Source: Serpula lacrymans var. lacrymans S7.9 (taxonomy: Eukaryota > Basidiomycota > Agaricomycetes > Boletales > Serpulaceae). From it: a stretch of 64,000 nucleotides of DNA. The position numbers and the translations under genes are program-made. Below, piece after piece: positions 55,101-64,000 of the stretch; the stretch's first letter is position 1; every line of letters begins with the position of its first letter. Under the pieces are notes generated by a model. It ran no database searches, was not told the DNA's origin, and saw nothing but the letters and a program-made list of their open reading frames with translations. The DNA lies in the NCBI RefSeq assembly GCF_000218685.1, contig NW_006763293.1, forward strand, positions 428,720 through 492,719, in the 5' to 3' direction.

Positions 55101-55729
55101 GGTATCCGTGTCCATAAGAATCTGCAGCAACTGTTAGCCAATCTGCAACACTGAAAGCAGAATGATGCGACAAACTCTTCGGTGGGTAGTCGCCTGATAA
55201 GGCTGAAACAATGGATCAAAGAGTGAGGATAGGTGTGCAATGAATCAAACGTACCGGTGCGTTCATCGGAATACATAGGTGCAACCATAGATGGGCCGTA
55301 AGACATGTTTGAGGTGTCAGGAGGAGGCCAGCCCGAACTAGCCATGGCATAGTTACCCGAGTCATCCATTCTCGATCGGACTTGCCTGGGGCCATGATCT
55401 CCGACATCCGCATAGCTGTGTGGCGGCATATGGTAGGAGCGAGCGGTGGCACCTACGTTGTCTCCTTTGCGCTTTGGTATGCCCTGGTCGTCGGTGACAT
55501 GGTCCCAGCTTGCTGCTCGGAGATGAAAAGATGAGCCAGATTCGACAGGGGCATTGAAGGCACCCTGGGGGGCCTGGTGGGAATGCTGGTACGGGGAGAG
55601 AGCTGTCGTCGATGAGATACTGGGAAGCTGAACGGAAGGAGAATAAGAAGATGATTCATGGGAAGTTCCTAGCGGATTGAGAAGCTGGCTGATGGAAGTG
55701 CGCTTATGCGAGTCATGCATGCCATTCAT
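52127..55729 (-). CDS. KDM3/JHDM2-type JmjC histone H3K9 demethylase
   Basis: Twelve exons: 55255-55729, 55062-55202, 54752-55000, 54629-54694, 54505-54573, 54139-54449, 53972-54080, 52996-53918, 52796-52946, 52385-52743 and 52127-52330, with small introns of 49-61 nt whose phases all join (the 5' exon count could vary by one). Start ATG 55729 (MNGMHDSHKRTSISQLLNP). A disordered Pro/Gln N-terminus and a Lys-rich basic patch precede a KDM3-like Cys cluster (CVSCTRRWAGDTC, CDTCM...CRLCGREACAEC). The C-terminal JmjC domain has TRLHMDMADAVNIM with the Fe(II) ligands H-x-D, and GVFIPAGCAHQV...VDFVSPENI with the distal His. KDM3 enzymes remove H3K9me1/2 using 2-oxoglutarate. The domain residues needed are present, so it is probably active. 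Confidence 0.85.
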
Positions 55730-56569
55730 AATCTCGACAGGAGGACAAGATGACGGGGAAGACAAGAACGAAAAACAAAACAATGCGATGGAGAGCAGCA
55801 CTTGGCTGGGAAGAATGTTCAATGAGCGCCAGGTGTGCCAGGAGCGGATGCGCGGAGAATAAATTATTAAACCTTATACCTTCGACTCCGATATCTCTCC
55901 CTTCATGCCGCTCGGCATAACGGCACCACGTGATCGGCACCAGTAGCCGCGAACCTCGACACCCATGGGACTAAACGACTATTTTGTACGAGCATCAGGC
56001 TGTACATCAGCCCCTGGGCCCAATTCTCTTTTCGAAAGACCAGGTGCTCTCACTATCACTGCCTCGTCTCATTTATAGACGTGGAGGCGCTCCTTATCCT
56101 CCTAGTCCACAAAAAATCACAGATACTCCCAGAGTCTGACTGAGAGAACCGCGACTGCACCCGTCGGATGTAGGGTGGACAACCACTTCTTTCTTAGATC
56201 CTTGCTCTAATCACAGTTTCGTCACATCGCACTGTAAAAACCAGGCGATCATATCTCGTGTTTGAAATTTTGTCAACGGCACACTATATAACTCCAAACT
56301 GTTAGTCCCCAAAATAAACCCCAGAACACCCAAGACGAAGAAAATAAGTGGACATGACAAATGAATGCAAGGGCGAAATGTTCACTACGTATATAGCAAG
56401 AGAATCGAAAGATGATTGTCACATATAAACCCCCATGGAAACCAAGAACGAACAAAAAGATGGAATCATCCTGCAACTACTTGCGGAAGAACGCGGCGAC
56501 CTTCAGATAGAAGGATATGACAATGGGCATCGTGAACCAAGCAAGCGCTCCAAAGGTCGCCCTCCACCG
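55730..56569. other. Intergenic region between the SSK1 3' end and the demethylase start
   Basis: Contains the demethylase promoter (right part up to the start at 55729 on the minus strand) and the SSK1 3' untranslated region. No gene recognised; short frames only. Confidence 0.4.
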
Positions 56570-59500
56570 TCATTGCGATGTGATCGGTGGGGTTGGATCA
56601 GACGAAACAGACAGATCTGCCGGCGGTGATTGCCCAACCTGTTTGCTGTCGCCGTTGGCCTCTGCCACATCTGATATTCGTATGAGCTTGTGAATAAAGT
56701 TACTAAAAACAATCCGACCTGAATGTGGTATGACAGCCTCAGGAGTCGGTGTATCAGCGTTAACTTCGGGTGTCTCCGTAACTGGAGACGCTACCACATA
56801 GCATCAGCATGGTTGATTGACCTACAAATCTTTCAAAGATGCCCACCAGTATTCTCGGCCGGCGTGGAGGGACCTTAAATAGGATGTGAGACTGCGGTCT
56901 GTCTTGATAAGATAAAATTTAACTCACTAGGACTGGACGCAGGCAGAGTACTATCCGAAATCGCTGCCATATTTACCGGTGGCGTTGGCGTCTCTCCGGG
57001 TGAATCATCTGCAAGTTTGTACATGGCTTGAGCAGCCGTTTCCGAAATGGTGTTCTTCCTGGCCAATGACGACGAGCGACTAGGAGAGTTGGCTGGCGTA
57101 ACGCGTCCCTCTGGTACATGTAGACGCCGCGCAACATTCTGGGCTTGCACGGTTTGTTCGGTTGATATGGTCTTGACAACTTCTGGCCTAAGATCTGCCC
57201 ACATCTGTAACGCCTTGATGGAGCCCCATTCAATAATCTTGTTGTTCAGCCATTGAAGAGACACGGGTTTGGTTAGGAAATCATTGCACCCTGCCGCAAG
57301 AGCAGCAACTCGATCACTTTGGAGAGATGAAGCCGTAAGCGCTACAATGATAACCGAAGAACGATATGGTGACACAGAATTTCGCGACTCTGTGGATGGA
57401 GCCTCGGAAGGTGTCCGAATGTTTAGGTCCGACTGAGGGGTTGAAGGTGTATAACCAGACGAGGCACTCAAGTTTTCCAGTCTCCGGATTTCTTTCGTAG
57501 CCTCGATTCCATCCATGACAGGCATTTGAATATCCATCTTTACACGATTGTCAAACTCAATGCTGATTGACCGTGAATGACGAGCTTACTAAAATTAGGT
57601 GGAAACCACCACAGTGCCATTTCTGAACAGCTTCCTCACCATTTTTCGCCACGTCAAATTTGATTTTCTTCTTTTTCATAAATGTAGAAAGAATAGTCTG
57701 ATTGATGGGGTTATCTAAGAGAGGAACTTCGTTAGGTACCATTTACACTAGCAGAGAGAAAATATACAAACCATCAACGATTAAGACACTAATTGGTGGA
57801 ACGATATTAGCGTCAGCAGAACCTTTTGCTTTATTTGAAGCAGATGTAGGAGAAGTTGGTTTATGAGAATCCGGGTGAACGCGTCGTGACCTTCGCGGCG
57901 GCGGGTTAGTAGATGGTTCCTGTGAAGGTGACCCTGGAGGAGTAGATGCTTTGCGCATTTCCATGGGGCTTGCCCTTCGAGACGGAGGAGGTGAGACAGG
58001 AGGTTTCGCTCTTGCATGAGAAGGCTCCTCTTTCGTAGGAGAAAGAGGCTTTTTGCCTTTCGTCTTCAATCCCGGAGACGCTGGAAGTTGACCTTCACTT
58101 GACTGTTGATCTCTGTATCCAGTAGGCACATTACCAGTGTGTAACGATGAAAATGAAACACTATGCTCATCAGTATCTGAAGCTCGTCGAGCAACAGCCA
58201 TTCTGGGACGCTCTGCTGATGGTAAAAGAAATTGACCCTTGTCTCGCTCCATGCCAATGCCCCCTGATGCTACAGACCTCGTATTTTTCGCGCGGGGGTG
58301 GAAGAAAATGCCTGCTGGCTGACCATCAGGACTTTGAATGACAAGCCCAGAAGACGGAGATGCGCCAAGTTTGACACCAGTTTCAGGGAAGTACTCGATA
58401 CTGTCGGACATCCCCAGAGGTGAAGGCGGAGCAAGATTATATGTCTCAACCATCATTTCTTTTGGAGACCTCGCAGATCGATCGGAATTGGTACGTGACG
58501 CGCCGACGGGTCTGGAAGAAGGGGATTTCGGAGCTGGTTCCTGTGTCATGTTGAGGTAAGGTGAGACGCCATGTAAACCAGGGCTTATCGGAGAAGTGGC
58601 AATGGGAGCGAAAAAAGGGTCTACTACAGGTTTTTTGACAGCCGTGTGTAATGCTGTCAAAAATCTACGTGGACCTGCTGGTTTAGGAATGATCATCACT
58701 TCAGGAGGCATTAAAAATGGAGAAGCATGGGCTGCAAGATCGCGTTGTATGATATCTTTGACGATCTTGTAATTAGAGAGACTGGTGAAATGAACGATGA
58801 CGACAGGAGTGGAAAGAAATAGTGCTGATATTGGAAGTCCCATGGCTCGGGCAACGTGCGGGGAGGACCGAGGTCTATGATTCGCAGATAATGATGGCCT
58901 TTTTCGCGGATGTGAACCTGCCCCAGAGGCATGCTCAGAACGATACTTGCGCAAGCGTTCGCGCAAGACGGATACGTCATCATCAATAAAATCGAAGGAT
59001 ATTGGACTCTGTGAACGCCCTTCGCCATTGAGATATGGACGCGTGCCCTCCTCAGGATGCTCTTGCACATCTTCAAGTGCTCCGCCATAGGGTCTCGGCC
59101 GCACAGGGAAGCCTGCAGTTGCTCGACTCTCTCCGCTCACCGAGGATGTTGTGCTGTCCGCTTGACTGACATTGCTTTCCAATTCCGCCGACTCCGAAGA
59201 AACGTGGCTGACGTCCAAGCCCCAGGCGGTCAAGTAACTTGTGAGGTGGTGGGCAAAGGAACTCCTTACACTAGCATATAATGTTGCTTTCTTCCCTCGT
59301 AAGGTTTCCGCGAACTGTGACAATTCTTGCAAGGAGGGTTCACTGCCTATGCGAACGCCAGAAAGGATAGAACTAGTGTCTTCCACAACAGGGGTTGTCT
59401 TTGCGCTTATGACACTAGGTGAACCACGCTCGAGAGAGACCACGACCTCGAAAGTTTGGCCAGGATAAGAAGATTTCATCTCAGCATTAGGATCCAAGGT

Positions 59501-60758
59501 AGCCCCCACTCGAGCAAGTAGGCGTCGTAGAAGAAGTGAACCAAAGCTCGGCTTGATACGTTCGGCGATGCCAGAGAGCGCACTATTATGTGAGTCGTCC
59601 ACAACAGGGGTGTCGGGGATGACAAAATTGTGATTAATTTCAAATGTACAGCGCAGAAGCCCATCCTCTGGAGTGACTGTTGGAAGAGTTGTGGCTCCTT
59701 CTGACGAGTTATCTGCATTTTCGACAGGCGGAATAACGGGGGATGCGATGGATAAACCGATCTCGATAGAATCTCCCCGACGGGCAGAAGTGATGACTTG
59801 GCGAACCACCTAGTGAAATATGAGATAATACGCTACTTAAAAGACGCCAACTCACATGCGACAGCACATAGGATAAACCGCATTCGTCTCCTTTAACCGC
59901 GACATGCCTCATACCAACGTCTCCGTGAAACAGTACAAGGTCCACGCCTGCATGGGCGGCAGCACCACTTAGAGCGTCACCAACACTCTGCAGCATCTCT
60001 CCGATATCAAAGTCAGTAGACAAGCACGATGGAGCAGTTGGACCACTTGTGATTGAAGCCAGCGAGTTTAGATCTTCGCATAGGGCTGGCATATTGGCAG
60101 ACATGTAATTCAGGTTTTTCAAACTGGTGAAGACGGCCGACATGCAGGAAGTTGGGACCGACAACGAACATGCAGAGAACTGCTCCTTGGCTGGATCGAG
60201 GATCTGTGCTGGAGATATCTGAAGTAGAGTTTGAACGACCATCTGAACTGTGTCTGCAAGTTCCAGAGAAAACTCCTGAAATTTTGGAAGGTCTACCGTT
60301 TCGCTGTCATTCTCAGGTATTGGAGTCGGAGGCGTGGCGGTCGAGAGTGGGCTTCGGCGAGGATTCTGCAGGTGCTCCAGTTGCGATGGAAGAGGCAACG
60401 AAATAGCTCTGGAAAGCCGAGGAATAGTGGGGATTTCTTCTGCCTGGTCAGCTACGAGTTGCTGCGGTGCCCTCCAGTGATGGGAAGGAGCATCGTCTGA
60501 GCCATCGGACTGGTCTGTGTGCGATACCACCTTGCCCACTGGGGATGATGCTTCGACCTCTGAGAGGTCAGATTCACCCTCGGAAGAGCTGAGTGTTGCG
60601 GGGCGTTCTCCAGAAGGTGGTGGTTGGACAGGAGGCGGTGGCTCTGCAGGCCAGGTGATACCAAACTTGCTGGGACCAAGGACATCCTGACTGCCATCCT
60701 CTTGACACATGGTGGATGGTGCTAGACGGACAGCGATAGGAAGTTTGGCCCCACTCAT
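56570..60758 (-). CDS. SSK1: Response regulator SSK1 of the HOG osmostress pathway
   Basis: Six exons: 59856-60758, 57772-59809, 57590-57714, 56928-57538, 56847-56873 and 56570-56790; introns 46-57 nt. ATG 60758 (MSGAKLPIAVRLAPS). About 1290 residues. The N-terminal two-thirds are a GAF/HK-like conserved region plus long Ser/Pro disorder; the receiver domain reads ISVLIVD / DNPINQTILSTFMKKKKIKF (acidic pocket D-D), HLILMDIQMPVMDGIEA (phospho-acceptor Asp), VALTASS (conserved Thr/Ser) and FLTKPVSLQWLNNKIIEWGS (conserved Lys), ending ALQMWADLRPEV. Ssk1 in its unphosphorylated state activates the MAPKKK Ssk2/22 and hence Hog1. Two introns interrupt the receiver exactly at IVD|DNP and LIL|MDI. 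All key residues are present. The C-terminal short exons encode a Pro-rich tail ending PPITSQ. Confidence 0.93.
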
Positions 60759-61177
60759 GACAAGCTATTACAAAGGAAGAGGCTTAGCGCCGTATAAAAG
60801 CTTGCAGGGAGACAAATAAGTATGGAAAAGAGAGACAAGTTGCACAGAAAATGCCAGACAATGATGCGAATGTGGTGACGGAGGAGACTGGGGAGAGAGG
60901 AGAGAACAGGTTTCTTCTTATTGCTTGGACGTCTTTCCTCCAGTAATGCAAAATGCTCTCTTTTCCTTATTTGGGTCTGCCAGGCCCGTTGCACCGGCTG
61001 TCCCCGTGATTTGCAAATATGCCAGCATTTCGCGACCAGCCCCTTGGCCAGCCCGATGCCTCATGCCACACATTCACGTCCGATGCACTCCCATACGTGA
61101 GGTAAATAAAACGTAAAAACCATGAATTTCGACTCAAAACCAGTAAACGACAATACGATACGATATGCAATGTACAA
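60759..61177. other. SSK1 promoter and ARS2 3' flank
   Basis: About 420 bp between two genes on the same strand. Nothing recognisable beyond normal composition. Confidence 0.4.
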
Positions 61178-64000
61178 TCAGTAAGTCAACTCAACGTCCC
61201 CCTCAGCAACCAGATCCATGTCGTGGTAGCTGACTTTCTTTCCAGCAGCTGCTCTGGGATCTTCTTTGGCATCGGGCGGCGGTGGTGGAGGAGGCCCTCC
61301 AGCTATACCTCCTCCTCGCCCGCCTTTTCTACCTCCCCGTTCACCATTGCCGCCGATAATGGGCTCTAGAGTAACCATAGGCTTCGCTGGTAAACCTGCT
61401 CCAGCAGGAATAGTGGTTTCCATCGGCTGCTCATAACCTGTTGCATATCCACTAATCCTGTCGCTAAGTCGTCTTGCTGTAGTAGCCTCATCTCTTCGAG
61501 GGACGGGAAGCGCTGGTGTTGGGTACACACCACCCCCGTATTGGTACGCGTAAGGGTCCCAGTATCCACCACCCCCATTGTTGTAAGGGGGTGGAATAGC
61601 GTAACCCTGAGGGTGTCCACCGTAGAAAGAAGCGCGGCCATAATCGGGGGGAGGATACGTCGTAGGCGGCCCTTGGATACCATAAGCTTGCGGAGGAGGG
61701 GCCTGGCTGTTGCCGACGGAAGGAGGAGGATGGGAAAATGGTTGAATACGATGAGGGTCAAGAGCGAAGTTGTTGAAGTAAGGAACCTAAAAGTAAATTG
61801 TATTCGCTACATATCGCTTCCAAACAAACGGAAATTCTCACCTCGTCCAGATGCTTCACGAGCTCGGCGTGTTTATTAGCGATATGCTTCTCGACGAAAG
61901 ATGTAGCCTTAAAGAGCTTTTGACAAGTCTTGCACCTGTATTTCCCTTCGTCTTCTTGTTTGATGTAAGGCTCAACTGCTTTTGTCAATTCGCTGGAGCA
62001 AATATATGAGATGCATGATGTCTTGTCGGTCGGAAGACATACTCATCGTAGCTTTTACCCCCATAGTCACGTGGATCAATACCATCGCGGTTAATCAGTA
62101 ACGCGATCTTCAAATCAAACCACTCAAGCCAACGCTCGTCTTATGAAGTAATTGAGTCACCAAAATGTGATTCATACTGCAACACGTACCATTTCTCTTC
62201 CAGTCCCTATTTTCGGTAGGCTTGGTAGTTGTAGTAATACTAGCTTCCTTCTCTTTTTCTTCATCCTTCTCTTTCTTTTCTTTTTCAGCTTTCTCAGCTT
62301 CTGCTGCTTTCACCTCTTCAAGTAAAAGTTTCGATAAAGGTTTCCTCATGTGCTTCAGACATTTACGCTGTAATTCTTCAGCATGATCGGTAACAACGGC
62401 GCAATAGTAGCATGAGTGGAACGCTGCACGAAGGTAGGCAAGATACAAATCCAAGGAAATAACCGTCTGCAAGTACTTATCAGACGGATCTGGTCAATGC
62501 AACCGAACAAAAACGTGCTCACCTTCCTAGCCTCCAGAGCCTTCTCGTCATTAACATCAACAAGGCCCTGTTCACGCAGATCTGTCATGACTTTTTCAAT
62601 TCGCCGCTCCACTGCCTCGGAACCACTTTCTTTCGGCTCTGGATCATCCTCGCCGTCTTCTCTGCCATCTGTCATCACTTCGTCCTCGTCTCCCCCTGCA
62701 TTTTCGTTATCGCCAGTGCCTGCATTAACCTGCCCTTCTGTCTTAGGGGCCCGGAACTTGCGCAAATGGGCTGCGTCCTCTTCAAGAATTGAAGCGAGAG
62801 CTCGTGCGTTGGCAAGATCCTTTTCAAGTCTATCAGGTTTACTTGCGACTTCTGGTACATAGCGAACTCTGTTGATGAAGGGACGGAGATTATGAGTGAC
62901 ATGAAGTTTAAAGCCTTCAATCTAACACGGAACTTAGTAAATTAAATATATTGTGAAATTCATTTGATATTTCACCTTCTTCTCCGTAAGCTCAGACATG
63001 ACAATAGCCATATCAGCATCGTCACGAAACCTAAGCCAACCTGCACGGTAGTAGTTGCGCTTTTGTAAAGGGTCCCCTAGAGCGAGATACATGAAGCCAG
63101 GGACTTTTCCACAAGCCTATAGATTGCAAGTCTGAACACATGAAATACTAAAGTAAACGGTGAGCTTACATCTTCTAGCTTTACTCGACCAATATCAGGA
63201 GGAATAGTTCGTATCATCACTTGGTTGCCCTCCGGAGGAACAGATATTTCTTCTCCGCGATTATTACGTCTGTTGTCTATTACGGGCTTGCCATTTGTCT
63301 CCGTTCTAGTCACCTCATGATCGACAACGTCTTCCTCAGGATCCATATTGAACTGCATTTCGTCCTCGCCATTGGCAACCTTGGACTCCTCTGCAGGGGC
63401 TATAGCAGCCGTAGAATCGGTAATATTAGTCTCCCCATTGATACTCTCCTTCATTGGAGAGGTGGGCTCCGCTTCAGATTCGTTCAAGTCAGGGTCGAAC
63501 TTGCCCGACTCCAAGTCATGTAAGAAAGTATTCAAACGCCCTGCCCAGCCCTCTTTCCTAACCCTTCTGCGCAAGGCAAGATGCTCCTCTGAAGGGTCAT
63601 ACTTTTCGGCAAACCAAGGAGACTTCCTATGATGATCAAACATCGTTTGCAACTACAATACGAGGTAAGGAAAAAAACGTTTCAGCTAGCATCTCACAAC
63701 ACATATACATTAAAAGACTCGTTCCATATCGTGCAATGGTACACAAAGGAGGATGACGGCTTGCAAACAGATACTCGATACTGACCTGATTTGCCATGAA
63801 CTCCTTTTTATACTTTTCCCAACGAGATCTGATGCCGTTTCGCGGCTTCGAGCCATCACCAGCTTCCTGCTCGGCTGCTTTATCTGCGTTATCCTCTTCA
63901 GTAGCCTGCTGAGGGAAACAATACCGGAACCACTCGGCATACTGCTTGAGAGTAGCTGGGTGGTCAAAAGTGCGAGGATCTGGGGGGGCGCGTCGGGAGG
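61178..64000 (-). CDS. ARS2/SERRATE zinc-finger protein, 5' end outside the window
   Basis: Eight exons in the window: 63786-64000 (partial), 63170-63652, 62976-63116, 62523-62921, 62190-62466, 62043-62139, 61842-61992 and 61178-61786; introns 49-56 nt except the first (133 nt). The visible N-terminus reads FDHPATLKQYAEWFRYCFPQ. Then ...NYYRAGWLRFRDDADMAIV (RRM-like), the charged linker, HSCYYCAVVTDHAEELQRKC (central fold), and the zinc finger YRCKTCQKLFKATSFVEKHI with NKHAELV, a C2H2 finger found in ARS2. The tail is Gly/Pro-rich with RGG-like repeats, ending ...DVELTY. ARS2 links the nuclear cap-binding complex to RNA processing and degradation. Complete apart from the missing 5' end. Confidence 0.85.

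Noticed and set aside
1..64000. tRNA/rRNA genes, CRISPR arrays, prokaryote-type operons or riboswitches
   Set aside because: Nothing resembling them was seen; the window is fungal and repeat-rich.

Overview
The window comes from a filamentous basidiomycete, almost certainly a mushroom-forming Agaricomycete. Genes are dense and cut by many introns of about 50-60 nt with GT/AG ends and CTAAC-like branch sites. The recognisable host proteins (KDM3-type JmjC demethylase, SSK1 response regulator, ARS2/SERRATE, circularly permuted NUG1/GNL3 GTPase) are fungal orthologues, and the transposons are families typical of mushrooms.

Layout. 1-8.3 kb: small multi-exon genes of repeated families on the minus strand, including two homologous genes with an FG-x-Y module and one gene (6.25-7.86 kb) duplicated at 29-30.5 kb. 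8.3-18.5 kb: a repeat island with a 633-bp LTR-like repeat, a PIF/Harbinger-like MITE, a complete but dead Ty1/copia element, and a tyrosine-recombinase fragment split by a solo LTR. 19.9-28.9 kb: host block with a multi-pass membrane protein (+), a very large MDR-type oxidoreductase (-) and the NUG1-like GTPase (-). 29-52 kb: second repeat island with an old CpG-poor Ty3/gypsy element hit by two solo LTRs, a DDE integrase relic, a truncated copia element, a 180-codon ORF of unknown function, a young nearly intact chromodomain Ty3/gypsy element, and a nest of solo LTRs. 52-64 kb: host block on the minus strand with KDM3-like, SSK1 and ARS2 (5' end beyond the window).

Most interesting signal. 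LTRs of five sequence-distinct families (solo LTRs 17268-17612, 48571-49330, 51144-51487 and 51008-51703, plus the copia LTRs) share one architecture. Just downstream of the promoter comes a CTCAG...CTGAG hairpin block (A), an intron-like GT...AG stretch of 51-57 nt, a 10-18 nt mini-exon (B), then a second intron-like GT...AG stretch of 54-66 nt that itself contains an already joined copy A'-B', and then a short tail. Splicing both introns from the RNA would give A-B-tail, which is what the DNA already encodes at the LTR end as A'-B'-tail. Such an element could splice its 5' leader, keep terminal redundancy with its 3' end, and rebuild the introns at each retrotransposition. Two copia LTR copies exist in exactly the intron-less form; the complete one is 235 bp, and 341-(52+54)=235 and 342-(52+55)=235. 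I know of no description of this arrangement.

How it fits together: the host blocks are ordinary housekeeping, chromatin and signalling genes. The islands between them are layered insertions whose order can be read from target-site duplications, and whose older members have lost most CpG dinucleotides while the young gypsy element has not.
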